Shown: positions 36,507 through 48,266 of the stretch, piece after piece
How positions within the stretch are numbered: position 1 is the stretch's first letter
Layout of the letters: every line of letters starts with the position of its first letter
Assembly (NCBI GenBank): GCA_013423385.1
Contig: BLZA01000017.1
Coordinates: 682,001-746,000 of the forward strand
Length of the DNA: 64,000 nt
Source of the DNA: Naganishia liquefaciens
Taxonomy: Eukaryota; Basidiomycota; Tremellomycetes; Filobasidiales; Filobasidiaceae
Direction: 5' to 3'
The notes under the pieces: generated by a model
The model's database searches: none
What the model was told of the DNA's origin: nothing
What the model saw: the letters and a program-made list of their open reading frames with translations, nothing else
Translations under genes and position numbers: made by a program

Positions 36507-36625
36507 AGCTGGGAATCTTGGATTGATCCGAAAGGCAAGTTGCGAGGAGGTTCATGATATATGCCATCCGTCTAGTATTGCTATGACAACGATATACGAC
36601 TGCCTTGCGAAGATGTGGCCTCGAA

Positions 36626-38166
36626 TCACTTTGGTTGTTTTCGAGCAGATAATGAAGGAAATGGCCCTGATTTCGCCAATACGACTGTACGTTTCTCGTG
36701 CGAAACATAGCCCTTCATATACCCCTGTCAACGCTGTGGTTAGCGTTTGACATGGATTTTGGCAAAGGGCTCACCTTGTAGATCATAGTCGTAATGATGC
36801 ATTCAGTCTCGTCCAGAGCATCCATTTCCCCCATGCTAACATCCTCGTCCTTGACTCCTTGCAAACCCAACTCGACGCCCTGCATCTTCATCGCTTTCAT
36901 GAATGCGCCGACTCCGACTCGACTTGCACGATCCGATGCCAGCCAAACAACTTTGAAGAGACTCCGCACGCAGATTTCTCGAACGCGTTCCATTGTCATC
37001 CAGCATGCCATATCTGAAAACGAATGCTGTGCTGCAGCGAGAGCTTCGTCGTATGCTTTCAGGGATCCTGTACGGATAGCGGACAGGAATGGTAAATATA
37101 ATGCGTTGATTGTTGGATACGAGGCGAGAAGCTTGGCAGAGGGGAAGGTACCCGTAAGTAAACGAAGAGGGATGAGATACGTCAAAATTAGCCTGCAGGG
37201 AGATGATGGTGAGCTCAACTCCGAGATCAGAAACGACGCAGGATCAACTCACTCCTGATTGCGCTTTGCGCGAACATGACACTTTTCGAACGCCCATTCC
37301 AGATGTTCCCTCGCAGATGTCTCTTCGCCGTTCAAGAATGCCAGGTAACCCAGATAATACCGCCATGTCACTTGATCTGCCAGGGAATACGTTTCAAGGC
37401 GCGGAATGCTGGGATCTGAGGTTGTCGCTCGAACAAGGTTTTTGCAGAGCGCTGGACGGTCAACCTGGCGAGAAGTCGATCAGCTCCGTCGGAGACTATT
37501 GGCTGTAAACACACCTTGAAGTAGCACTTCATGCTGAGGGATGCAATCTTGTAGACACCTTTCCGCCGTGATGTCGGTCCTGGATTCACCCTGTGCAGGT
37601 CGATCAGCCTTGAGCACGCTTCGCTTGATCCTTCCTCACCTGTCCGTCGCGCAAAGCGAGAATGCCCGGTTGACCGTTCTGGCACAGTCTTCCTGACAAG
37701 GAAGTCCTTGCGACGTAGCAGAAGGATTCACGCTATCCGCCTTTTCGATCATCAACAAGGATGCAGGAAGGTGTCGAGAGTCACTAACCACTGCTGCCAG
37801 GTATCTCAAGTCCGCCAGCAGTACATATAGTACCGGCAAACACCAACTAGACGCCGAACCGACTACCTTGCCCAGAAAGGTACTGACCAGTTGCGCCTGG
37901 CTCGTGTAGGCGAGCTGATGATCCTGCTTCTTCCCCGAAACGAGCACGCAGACATGCTGATACGCCAGCGTAGCCCATAATTCGGCGATATATAGCTGCT
38001 GAGCTTGATGCTGAAGCGTTGATGAATCAGAGAGAGCGTGAGCTGGAAGGGATGCGAGGACACGCGCGGATTGCTTCGAAGAGTACGAGAGGTGTAGGGA
38101 AAGCGCGGGCCCGTCTTCGGATTCGCCGAGGGATGCGACTTGGCGAAGGTGGTCTGCGTACTTCAT
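36626..38166 (-). CDS. PCI-domain protein of the Thp1/PCID2/Csn12 family
   Basis: Either the mRNA-export factor Thp1 (TREX-2) or the related Csn12 protein; the two families share architecture and I cannot separate them. ATG 38166-38164 gives MKYADHLRQVASLGESED, followed by YIAELWATLAYQHVCVL. The C-terminal half has the PCI helix set: LTYLIPLRLLTGTFPSAKLL, YLPFLSAIRTGSLKAYDEAL, DMACWMTMERVREICVRSLF, then a winged helix with ALDETECIITTMIYKGYMK and GYVSHEKRTVVLAKSGPFPS. Stop TGA at 36628-36626. Five or so exons. It converges on the kinase gene with only about 120 bases between stops. Confidence 0.85.
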
Positions 38167-38526
38167 TCCGGGGTAGAATCGGGGTATAGGCTTAGCAGGG
38201 GTGTTGCGTAGAATGTCCCGTCATGCAGATAGGGACACGAACGAGCCTGCGACGGTCTATGATCTATAGTTCTATGCGCTCGCCGATCAAGCACAAAGTA
38301 AATACGCGGAAGTAAAAGGTGAGCTGCCAATATGCATATGGAACGCAGAATTCGATACCTTGTCAATAGGCAGTCCCCTGGCCCAGCTGCTGAACCACGC
38401 ACATCCAAGGACTTGCATTGACCAAAGGAAAAGTCGAGGAAAATTCACGTCCATCATCACCACGGATGTACAAAATGCCCACGCAGAGGATTTGCTATCA
38501 TCTTCCTCGAAAAGAAGGAACACAAG

Positions 38527-38757
38527 ACTTTCAGGGCGAGGATCGAGGTTGACCGGAAGCCGCTCGCGGTATATAGGGAAGCGGGGTTAATCGAAGAGGG
38601 TTCCGAAGCGTGGATTGCGAGTCAGGAGGGAGGAAATTATGTGTCGCTAATCTATCCGCTCTGGCAGTTATGCAAACGCGCGCACACGCGCTGCTGGTCT
38701 ACTCTTACTGCGCTTAGCCATTCCAGACGCTTTCGCACGAATGGGATCCCGCGATGA
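38527..38757 (+). pseudogene. Fragment related to the downstream DUF7918-like gene
   Basis: An open stretch reads TFRARIEVDRKPLAVYREAG and then EEGSEAWIASQEGG, which aligns with FEMWVEIEGKPLEVFAEEES and DGALEAWIASEEGK of the gene at 39703. After that block it runs into unrelated sequence (LIYPLWQLCKRAHTRC) and stops at 38757. No start codon or complete remainder of the protein is visible, so this is probably a truncated relative left by tandem duplication. An intact gene with unseen exons cannot be excluded. Confidence 0.5.
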
Positions 38758-39702
38758 TCGATCCCGATTTTCTTCGACCAACAGGGGGCTCAAGACCACG
38801 ATGATATCTTGACGACTGGTCAGAGCAAAGGCATTTTCTAGTCAGTCGGCCTGAGTTTTTGCCCTCAGCACGGCTATAAGTCTAGGTGTCGGACCACCAC
38901 ATGGCTCCCTGGTTCAACGCGCTTAATCAGAGCGCATAGAGTACCGTCTTTCAGAGCCTCTTGTATTCCGCCCAGTGCCATTCGCTTCGTCTTGAGTCGA
39001 TGACAACGTTCCCGTATCGAACATCTACCTGCTGCACGCGCATATGGTCGCCGAGCTTCCAAGGACGCAGCACTACCTGACAAGTTTCCGGTGCAACGAT
39101 AATAACCAATGTTACAACTTGACAAGGCATCTGTATAGAAGGCAATTGAATGTATCCTTTGTACTGACTGCATTCAATGGCAACTTTGTAGCGGACTAGC
39201 AATAGCTGGATCTGGCGAGCCGCCGTGAGTGAATGAACAAATCGATCTATGTACGGCCTTCATGAGCCATGAGCCATGAGCCATGAGTCATGATGATGTG
39301 GCCATCGTATTCACCAGTCACTTCCCGAGCAAAAGCACGAATGCACAGTTGCGAACGCCATACAAATTGTCAAAAGGTGATAATCGGATCCAAAATACCC
39401 CTTTGAATCGCTGCGTTTCATGTTTCCATAGCTGTTTCCATTCGGCGGCCCATCAAGTGATTGATGGTCGAGGAGGATGATCGGTATTATGATATGTTTA
39501 AATGCGTCGATACCTCATCATCATCACCTTCTCTGCCATTTGTTCTCCTTCACGACTTCTGTGTCTTGACCGGGATCAGAACACCACTGCCTTCAACGCC
39601 TCAACTCCCCTCCTTCAGATCTTATTCGCACGGCGTCTGAGATTTCTCAATTGACGCCTACAATTACGCAGAAATCAGCACATCAGCGATTCACACAACA
39701 CC
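38758..39702. other. Intergenic with 7-bp tandem repeat and pyrimidine-rich 5' leader
   Basis: About 0.95 kb without a supported gene. A tandem of atgagcc units lies at 39261-39292. The last 200 bases before 39703 are pyrimidine-rich (repeated ctcc/ttct), as is common in fungal promoters and 5' UTRs. Confidence 0.45.
39261..39292. repeat. 7-bp tandem repeat
   Basis: Three exact and one near copy of atgagcc/atgagtc in a row, followed by two atg triplets. Located in the intergenic region upstream of the DUF7918-like gene. Confidence 0.8.
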
Positions 39703-41205
39703 ATGAGTCAAGGAAATCAAACAACAAGCCTGAGCGGGAGGAAGGGCAACGTGACCTTTGAGATGTGGGTTGAAATTGAGGGAAAGCCTCTCGAGGTCTT
39801 TGCCGAAGAGGAGTCGACGGATGGGGCATTAGAGGCATGGATCGCGAGCGAGGAAGGAAAAGTAAGTCTTCTAGTATTCATTGTAGGTTCACTTTCTTCA
39901 ATTTGGCACTCCGAACCTTGTCCGCCATACCGTGAGTAGCGTTACGATACGTGCTTTCGCTTGAAATGGGACTCGGTCGTGAGTCGGTGATGCGTTCGCA
40001 ACCCCTCGGAAAGATTTGATGCTACTTCACGTTTCAACTGTGATTCCGCGAAGTAGCAACGGCTGGCTTTGAGGGAACCTGAAGCCTTCAAAGCAGAGTT
40101 GTTCTGCGATGGCCAGAAGATCGAAAGTTTGATTTGCGGTAGGCGTTGCCATGAGCACAAAGTCACGTTCAAGGGGAAAATGGTCTCAGCGGATTCCTAT
40201 CAGCCAACGCGGTTCACGACACCTGTGCGTAACATCTCTGATATGAAGACAGCTCGCTTCCGACTGATACGTACCCTGCCCTGGATCTTCAAGACTCTGG
40301 TCGAACATGAGTTCGGGATGGTCTCCAAACAGGACCTAGGAAAGCTGGGCACAATTGAGGTGAAGTTCACCCGTGGTAGAGAAGGGCAAAGATCGGGACT
40401 ATGTCTAGGATCAGGCCGCGTAGACGATCAGCTTGTGAAGCCTATCAGCGAGAAGGCCAAAAAGGGCGCAGCTCTACTAGGATCGGTAACGAGGTTAGTA
40501 AGCGACCCCCGGAAGCTGCGTCGGTCAAGATTGATGGTCTGCCTGCAGGCTTGGCGACGTCGTACCTCTCAAAGACGCTAAATGGTCCGTAGCGTTCACT
40601 CCACACCACGAAGACGGATTCCAAGAGTTCTTTTGCTTGCGCTTTCGGCACGGGCCGAAGGATCTGCTTCAAGCTCAAGGCCACACCCCTTGTAAGCTTC
40701 AGTGAAGCCCCATATGGACCTGTCTGACATACCCCTCGTTGCCGACTTATCGCTAACATAGTACGAAGGGTCGGTTCACCTGATGGGCCAGGATCTTCCA
40801 AGCGAAAGGCTATCGACATAGACGACGTTGAAGAGCAAGAAGACGAGGATCAGCAGGCGGAACAGGCCAGAAAGAAAATCAATACTCGAAAGATTCCTAA
40901 AGAGACAGCTGGTCAGCTCGAAGAACTTAAAGTGAGTAGACGAGTACTGTAATGTTTCAAGCTCACTCAACTGTCTTCCCAGGAAAAACTGAAAGCCCTG
41001 GAAGAGATCGCTCGACTCAAGGTGAATATTGGAGAATTCGATCAAAGGCAACTTCTGCTGACTGACTGGTAAATGATTCGCTTGAAAGGCCAAGATCAAA
41101 GCTCTAGAAGACAACATGGCAAAAAACAGCGAGGCTCAAGCTTCTCGGACGGTCACAGGCAAAAGCAGAGCTCAATCGGGGAGGAAGGGTAAAGGGGGAA
41201 GATAG
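39703..41205 (+). CDS. DUF7918-like basidiomycete protein of unknown function
   Basis: ATG 39703 opens MSQGNQTTSLSGRKGNVTFE; exon 1 carries EMWVEIEGKPLEVFAEEES and ALEAWIASEEGK, ending at gtaagt (39861). Later exons read REPEAFKAELFCDGQKIESL, GRRCHEHKVTFKGKMVSAD, LGKLGTIEVKFTRGREGQRS and PISEKAKKGAALLG. The C-terminal part is charged and coiled-coil-like (EEQEDEDQQAEQARKKINT, KETAGQLEELK) and ends SGRKGKGGR with TAG at 41203-41205. Family knowledge: an N-terminal beta-rich domain with the pattern F-x-A/E-x-I-E-x-x-G-K-P-L-E and a later GTIEV strand is typical of a large, mostly basidiomycete family annotated DUF7918; its function is not known. Exact exon borders in the middle are approximate. 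Confidence 0.75.
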
Positions 41206-41577
41206 ATAAAGGCTTTCTGAAGTCATCGTATCCTTGACGTACTGCGACTCTCAGGCACAACCATCGCACATTCGCCAACGGCAGACATCAGTCAATTATG
41301 GACCTGGCGAAGTCGAGTTACCTTCCGCTAAACAGACGCAATCACTTTCCAGAATTCTCAAATCTCAAAAACGATAAAACAGCAGCAAAACTTTCACCAT
41401 CACTGCCATCTGCAATAGCTTTGACACTTTGGCTTGATCGCATTGAGTACTTCGACTCCTTACAAAATCGCGCGTCTCAGCTCGGACCGTTGCACGTCCA
41501 GTGAATAGCAAGTCACATCGTTGTCATTTCCGCCAATGGCGGCAAACCGATATTGTATTCTAAAGAAGTGAGACAAA
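41206..41577. other. Convergent intergenic region, DUF7918-like to DBR1
   Basis: 372 bases between convergent stop codons. I see nothing beyond presumed 3' UTRs. Confidence 0.5.
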
Positions 41578-43476
41578 CTACACCGCCTCACTGCTTGATC
41601 CTGGCGGCAAGGGATTCACCTTGTTCTCCACGCCAATGAACGTCGCGAAAGCCTCGGTTTGCATATTTGTATACCACTGATTTGGCTGCTGCGCCTCCGG
41701 CGGCGCGTCATGCGGCGCTGCTGTGAAGCAGAATGTCTGCACCTGCTCGATGTCGAGCGGCTGCAAAGTCACTCCGTTCTCGAGCGTCTGGACATCGAAC
41801 GGCATGTCGATGATGTTCTCCTTGATCCATGTACGTGCTTCGGTTAGGGCGGTGTCGACCTGTAATGGAGTCGGGAGAAGGGCCGAGGTGCCGAGTGGGA
41901 GGAAAGGGTGCATTGCACGAGAAATAGCGAGCCACTCTGGGTCAAACTGAAGTCGTGGAGGGCCGGTCGACGGTCCGCCCGTCGGAATTTCCATGAACTG
42001 CAGACCATTTTTGTCAGTCGAGAACAGCAGAGCAAGAGAACGGCGCACCTGGATGAAGTCCCTCCCAAAGCCACACTTGTCGAGCGCAAGGAATCTCGTC
42101 TCAAAACCGCGACCATCCGCTTCATCTTCCTTGAGGATCGTCTCTCTGACCCGCGCCACCTCTTCCATCGCCGTTCCCGCGAAATTATGTACCACGTCCT
42201 CTGCTACCTGCGCATCAGGTATATCGGCTACTTGATCGATGCTCTCTATCGGGTCTAATGTCGTCGGTGCCTCTGGATCCTCCGGTACTGATATCGTCAT
42301 CGTCGCTTGTTTCGCGCATGGTTCCTCGTCGTCTGAATCGCCTATACCCAGATCGATCTCGTCCGGATTCTCCACCGCTATCGAACCCGGCTTAGTATCT
42401 TGCTGCGCATTCGGCTCCTCGTCGTCGGAGTCATCCATCCCTAGATCAATCTCATCCGGGTTGCCAACACCCGGCACATCGTACAACGCAATCTCATCCG
42501 GATTTTCTTGTCGTGGGCCGTTGTTTTGTGTTGGGGCAGTCCGATGAAGCTTATCATGGGCGACGAGTGCGGCAAATTTGACGTGTAAATGGGCAGAAAA
42601 CCAGTAAGCCGGTGCGAGGTGGTGTAACACTTCGAGCGCCGGAGGAGAACCAAGCGTTCCTGATTTCGCCTAGCGAAGTCCGGATTATGTCAGTCGGATG
42701 AGGGAGAGGCGTGCCAAGGACGAACCTCTTCGCGGAAGAAGGGTTTTTGGCGAAGAAGGCGCTCTTCGTTGCCGTAGCGGGTAATGGTAACGGGCCAATC
42801 ATGAGACATGAACATGTCGATGACAGACTTATCCCTTCTCCTGCTCAGCTACGCATGCATCAGTCCTTCCGGTCCACAACGACTCGGGGCGCCCGTACTC
42901 ACCAGCTTCAATTTGACTACTTCATACTCCCGCACATGATATGCGCTCTTGACGCTCTTTTCATTGAATGGCACCCGCTCAAAGTGTCCTCGTCCGTAAT
43001 CGAAAGATTTGTAGATACCAGAAAGGCCCGCAAGGCGGATACCCTGTGAAAGTGATGCGTCCTCGGTCGTTGAATGCACGTAGATTGATCCTGCCGCGCC
43101 GAGGTAGTAGATGTTCGGTGCGAGCCATCCACCATGATACCTACGTACAAAGAGGAATTAGCACCGGTTCGGTAGCGAGGAGGTTCTAAACTTGCAGCTC
43201 CCACATGTACGCCATGCACTCGTGGTTCCCGCCTATAACGACCGTCAACACCGGCGCCGCTCTCCTTCCTGCATAGTACTCCCAGAAATCCCCCAATTGG
43301 CGATACTTTGGCGGCACGGCCATGGACGGGAAATCATGCACGTTGCGAATCGCCTGAAAGTCACCGCATAGCAGAAGGAGGTCTGTCTTCGTGTTGGTGC
43401 GTGCGTCGGCGGCGGCGATGGTGCTATAGATGGAGTGGAGGGAGCCGTGGCTGCACCCTTCGATGGCTACGCGCAT
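41578..43476 (-). CDS. DBR1: RNA lariat debranching enzyme Dbr1
   Basis: Metallophosphoesterase that hydrolyses the 2'-5' bond of excised intron lariats in the nucleus. ATG 43476-43474 gives [20 protein letters not shown], then [38 protein letters not shown] and [20 protein letters not shown]; further exons give the YYLGAAG-type and FEHVPFNEK-like segments and [13 protein letters not shown]. Motifs GDFQ, GGNHE and HLH are the catalytic metal ligands of the family. The C-terminal part contains three NPDEI-x-L motifs, two of them followed by acidic DSDDEEP, then a Dbr1 C-terminal domain ([28 protein letters not shown]). Stop TAG 41580-41578. It fits an organism with this many introns. Divergent from Seh1, 188 bases apart. 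Confidence 0.95.
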
Positions 43477-43664
43477 GGTGGATGGCGGGGACCAGCTTTG
43501 TGCGAGTGTACTGAAAGACAGGTCGATGTGTAGTAGAAGATGCCTAAACGCTTCAGACTCGGATGCTCGATCGCACAGAGTGTGGGTCGCGCTGAGATCG
43601 ATATCGGGTCATGTTACTGTGTCCTCTCTTCTGTCGACTCGCTTGATCTTCCTGCGCATACACA

Positions 43665-45391
43665 ATGCATCAGTCCACCACGCTCGCCACGCACCATGCA
43701 GACCTCGTAACAGGTGCGTCATCTCCCCCCTCCGCTACGGCGCAACTGACAGCTCCTCAACCAGACGTCGCGTACGACTATTACGGTGAACGACGTGAGC
43801 CCGCTTGATATAATTATGATTCGCTCCTGGTCTGATCAACCTCGCTTGACAGTCGCCACGGCATCCGGAGATCAGAAGATCAAGGTCTGGAAAAAGGATC
43901 CCGTCAAGGGTTCATGGGATCTCGAGGATGAGTGGAAGGTACCCTCTCTCGATCATCCCTCGTCACTGCACCGGATCAAGTCTGACAGAACCTTCACTGC
44001 AGGCACACGACGCTCCCGTCCTCCAACTCGCCTGGTCCCATCCGGAGCACTCGAATCTCCTTGCCTCATGCTCATACGACCGTTCCGTCCGTATTTGGGA
44101 AGAAGTCACGGTTCCACACGGCGCCGGCGGAGGCGCGGCTGGTAGACCTGGAGGCATGCCGACGGCGATGACGACGACGGGTACACAGCAGACGATGTCC
44201 ATGAATACCACGCCGGGGAAACGATGGATCGAGTGTGGGCTATTGATGGATGCACGCGGAAGTGTGCGGAATTTAGAGTTTGCGCCGAACGCGTTTGGGT
44301 TGAAGCTCGTGCGTCTTCTCCTCCACATTCCGCATCGTGCTCATCTGGAACCCTGTGTCCGCAACAGGCAACGATCTCGACAGACTCCTACCTCCGGATA
44401 TACGCCTGTCTCTCCCCTTCCCTTGACGACTGGCAACTCACCAACACCGTCTCTCTCCCATCTCTTCAATCCTCACACAACGCAAAGAGCGCCACCAGCG
44501 ACGACACGCCCCATGCAACAGGGGGTGTTGGCGCCGGTTTATCGCTCACAGGTTCTGCTAGTCAGTCGAGCGTCAATGCGCCGAATCCGGGCAAGGGCAA
44601 TGAAGCGCTCGGCGGATGGTGTTTGAGTTGGTGCAAGGAACGGTGGTGGGGACAGGTCTTGGCGGCGACGAGTGGACACAGCGGAATAATCAAGGTTCGT
44701 GCCCTTTCTTGGACAGTATTGGATCATCACGCTGACATTCCGCATCGCTACAGCTCATCACCCTCTCCACATCGACTCCCTCTGCCCTTCTCGTCCTGCA
44801 CCCGCCACCGACGCCTTCAACATCCGTAACATCCAACGGCACACCCAACAGCAGTACCGCAGCTCAAGGTCTCGGCTCGCAAGCAATAACCTCACTTTCG
44901 TGGGCGCCCGCATGCGGCAGATCGTACCACTTGATTGCGAGCGGGCATCGCGACGGCACCGTCAGGGTATGGAAGGTCGTCCCTCCTGCTGCGTCGGCGG
45001 AAGACGGCGAGCAGCAGCGTGTCAAGGGACAACAGCAGCAGTCAGTATGGCGCGGGGAGGTGGTGGCGGAGTGGGGTAAAGGCGATGTCACAGTTGGCAA
45101 AGTCGAGGTCAGTCTTTTCCGATGCGCCGCATTCGGTCCGGGCTGATTCGCGCGATTCGCTTTGTAGTGGAATATGACGGGCTCGATTCTGAGCGTTGCA
45201 AGTGAAGACGGCAAGGTGCGCCTGTTCAAGGGTAAGTTTGCAATGGCCATGCTATCGTACTCTTCACTCATTGCTTCTCCTCGTCTCTAGCGACGTATGC
45301 GGGCGATTGGCAGCTGTATGGCACATTCAGTGCCGAGGCACCAGTTGATGAGGCGCAAGATGGCGACGATGGCGGCAGAATGCAGGAATGA
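43665..45391 (+). CDS. SEH1: Nucleoporin/SEA-complex beta-propeller Seh1
   Basis: WD40 protein shared by the Nup84/Y-complex of the nuclear pore and the SEA/GATOR2 complex at the vacuole. ATG 43665 starts MHQSTTLATHHADLVTD; exons give VAYDYYGER, LATASGDQKIKVWKKDPVKG, EDEWKAHDAPVLQLAWSHPE, SNLLASCSYDRSVRIWEEV, a Gly-rich loop, LLMDARGSVRNLEFAPNAFG, STDSYLRIYACLSPSLDDW, CLSWCKERWWGQVLAATSG, IASGHRDGTVRVWKV, WNMTGSILSVASEDGKVRLF and ATYAGDWQLYGTFSAE. TGA at 45389-45391. The six-bladed order and the WNMTG-type last blade are characteristic of Seh1. Inserted low-complexity loops enlarge it relative to yeast Seh1. It converges on the WASP gene. Confidence 0.93.
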
Positions 45392-45676
45392 GAGGATCAG
45401 GTCTAGTCTGTTGTATCATCGAAGTTGGAATGAATCGGAGCCATCCCATTACAGACGTAGGAGATGACCGCCCCGAATGTCTTCTCAAGGTAACAGTGAC
45501 GTCGCATGTGATGAAGTCTTTTCAAACCTTTCTAGATTCAGTCAATGTTGGCGGGTACGCCCAAATTACTGCAACCTTGTTATCGAACGGAGGCTCGCAG
45601 AGATGCCAGCGTCGGAAGCAGATGCGATCCTTCTATGCTATCTCCCGTATCAATATACAACCTCCTCCCTGCTAAA

Positions 45677-47537
45677 CTAGTCATCCCACTCATCGTCACT
45701 CTCGTCTTCTTCATCACTGTCTCCCATATCGCCCTTTCTTTGTGCCAAAGCGGCGGCAAGCGATGACGCCAGATCTCCACCGGCTGTAACGAATAAAGAA
45801 GGGAGTGACATCAGCCGGAGATCTTCCGGATGCTCGTTGCCATGCTTACCATCGTCATTCGATGCCGAGGCAGCCGCAACTGCAGCTCCACCCGCGGCAG
45901 CTCCGCCCGCAGCAGCACCGACCACACGGCCAGTCGGAGTTCCAGTTCTTGCCGGATCGCCGGTGCCGGTCTTTCGCAAGCTCTGTACACCCTTGCCCTG
46001 AATACTGGCCAGCAGACTTGCTCGACCCGGAGGCGGAGGAGCAGGTAACTCGGCCAGGACGCTCGCCGGAAGTGAACCGCCGCTTGATCCTCCTGGAGGT
46101 GGAGGGGGCGGCGGCGGAGGCGCAGCAGGAGCAGACCGACCGGTGGGAGGCGGAGGCGGAGGGGGCGGCGGAGCCATTGGCGCGCCTCGGCCAGGAAGAG
46201 CAGGGGGCGGCGGAGGAGGCGGCGGGGGAGGCGCGGCAGCGCTGCTTGGCGTCGGTCGGCTTGGCGGAGGTGGCATTCGACCGCTCGGTGGAGGTGGAGG
46301 TGGCGGCGGAGCGATGTTGCTCGATACGCTGTCTGAACGACCCATCCTTGACGGCGGGGGAGGGGGCGCCTTGCGTTTTGTCGTTGGTGCGGGTGGCGGT
46401 GCACGCGATTTCTTGGGTTGTTGGGCTGGAGGTTGCATAGCCTGGAGATGGCATGAGCTATAGTCGAGCCTTGCGCTTTCCCGAGGTCCAACTCACCGTT
46501 GCCACGGCATCGATTCCTCCGTTCTGGGAGACAAAGTCCTTGATGAATTGCTCATTTTCCTTGATCTGCGCCGCACTGTCATCGCCCGAGCTTCAGTTTG
46601 AATCGAAAGTCGAGACCAGCATCACTCACCTGATGCCCTGATTACCGAGTTGATCGAGTAGAGCCTGCCACGAGGGATCGACACCGACGGACGTGAAGCC
46701 CTTTTCACTGTCGTACCCCATGTGCGCAACATGCTGGAACGAATCCTCCTTCTACAAAAGGCGAACCCGCGCGTCAGTCATAGCCTCTATTCAGTCTAGA
46801 TTCTACTCACCGGCTTGGAGATGAAGGCCTTGTCGATTCTGCCGAGAAGGCCCTTTCGCTTCTTCTTCTCCTTGCCCGCTGGCGATGCCTGAGGGTTGTG
46901 CTTTTCCGCAACCTTTGTTGCCGCTGTTTAGCATTGCGAAAGTCAGCTTTTCCGGCAAAGGTAATAGCACTGCCAGACGTACATTTCAAGTACTTGCCCC
47001 TGTTCTTGACTTTTTTGTAGAACTCGTAACCCTCGGTTTCTGAGGCGAAGACGAATGCGAATTGGGCGTCCTGCAAGGCTTGAGTCAGGCGGTGTTGAAT
47101 AGCAGTGTCCAATAAACTTACATCTCCCGCAAAAGTATGGAAAAAGGCTTGCTCCTGGACATAGCTGATTTCCAGGGGTAGTTCGTGCTCCCAAATGACT
47201 CCGCGCGACCCCTGCGGAACATAGTATCAAGCTCCGATTTCGGCAAGAGAGACTGAGACGTTCACCCACAATCAAGTCGACCACCCTGAACCACAGTCCC
47301 CCCACGTTCTTATCCGAGCAGAAAGCTACGCATCCCTGAACACCGGTATATCTCCATCTGCCGCAGCGTGTCGTCAATTTGGCACAAATCATTGCACGAT
47401 GCAAGTACATACCTTGTCTCTCCTTGTCGTGCCTCATACACACGCGCGACTGTCGCGGTCAAGATCTTGTTGTTCGAGCTGAGCGTCTTCTTCACCTTGG
47501 CCTTGTCCTCGGTAGAAAGAGCGCTCGGCGGGGCCAT
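45677..47537 (-). CDS. WSP1: Wiskott-Aldrich syndrome protein homologue (WASP/Las17/Wsp1)
   Basis: Activator of Arp2/3 actin nucleation at endocytic patches. ATG 47537-47535 starts MAPPSALSTEDKAKVKKTLS, then the WH1 domain: NKILTATVARVYEARQ, YTGVQGCVAFCSDKNVGGLW, FRVVDL, LEISYVQEQAFFHTFAGD, AQFAFVFASETEGYEFYKKV. A basic block (KEKKKRKGLLGRI) leads into HVAHMGYDSEKGFTSVGVDP, which resembles a CRIB/GBD segment. A long polyproline tract with short spacers spans roughly 46380-46080. WH2: ASLLASIQGKGVQSLRKTG; the C-terminal acidic region ends DEEDESDDEWDD with a Trp, as expected for Arp2/3 binding. TAG at 45679-45677. Several introns split the N-terminal half. Confidence 0.94.
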
Positions 47538-48266
47538 CGTTGAGAGTGGGAGTCGCGTGACGTGGTATCTGAAACGCCGACCGGGAAAAGATGGCCGCTA
47601 GCAGATGACTGCTGGATCTCTGTCCACGCCGTATGGGTGGCTGTATCGTCACTGCGGTGTGAAACGTCGACCGGGAAAGAGAAGGGACGACTTCGGCACA
47701 TTGGTTACGTCAGTCGGCATAGCAGTCGGATTCTGGGCTGAGTCTGGGGGGAAGGTGATTACGTAATGAAGGTTAGCGGATAGCACACGGTCCGCCTGGT
47801 ACAAGTCGGCCTCTGAGGAGATCACGGTCAGTCGTCGGAAGAAAGCAGGGGGTGCAACGAGTTTGGCCATGGTTTAAGAGTAGGAAGAGGGGAAATACCC
47901 CCGGGATGTTCTTGTCGTCGCAGTCCACTTTGCCCGACAACTGCGAAACCCCATGGGACTCGGCTTATGCTGACAACAGCTGCTGCCACAATGCTTTTCC
48001 GTTTTGTATTTTGCGTTCGGTATCATATGCCGGCTCAAGACCAAGGACCCCTGCAATGCTACAATCGACAACCGTCTCTCCGTATCGCAACGTCGTCCCA
48101 TTGCGATTCCCACTTCGTGTTTCGCACAAATCACCCTCGACGCGTCTATTATCGGTTGTATATCGCAGGAATACGGGCCCCGAACCATCATCATTACAAC
48201 ACTCCCGTCTTCGGCGTCCTAAGCGAGCGTGTGATGTGTTCAAGGTGGGCGGTATTTCAAGGAAGC
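47538..48266. other. Intergenic, WASP 5' region and COX5 3' region
   Basis: About 0.73 kb. A 73-codon frame with its own ATG at 47870-47649 (-), starting MAKLVAPPAFFRRLTVISSE, is the only coding-like item; it could be a small gene or an upstream ORF in the WASP leader. No motif is recognised. The remainder holds the WASP promoter and the end of the COX5 transcript. Confidence 0.4.

Noticed and set aside
45805-46463. Gly-rich and Glu/Arg-rich open frames on the plus strand across 45.8-46.46 kb
   Set aside because: They are the antisense of the WASP polyproline tract; a GC-rich repeat with no stops produces them automatically.
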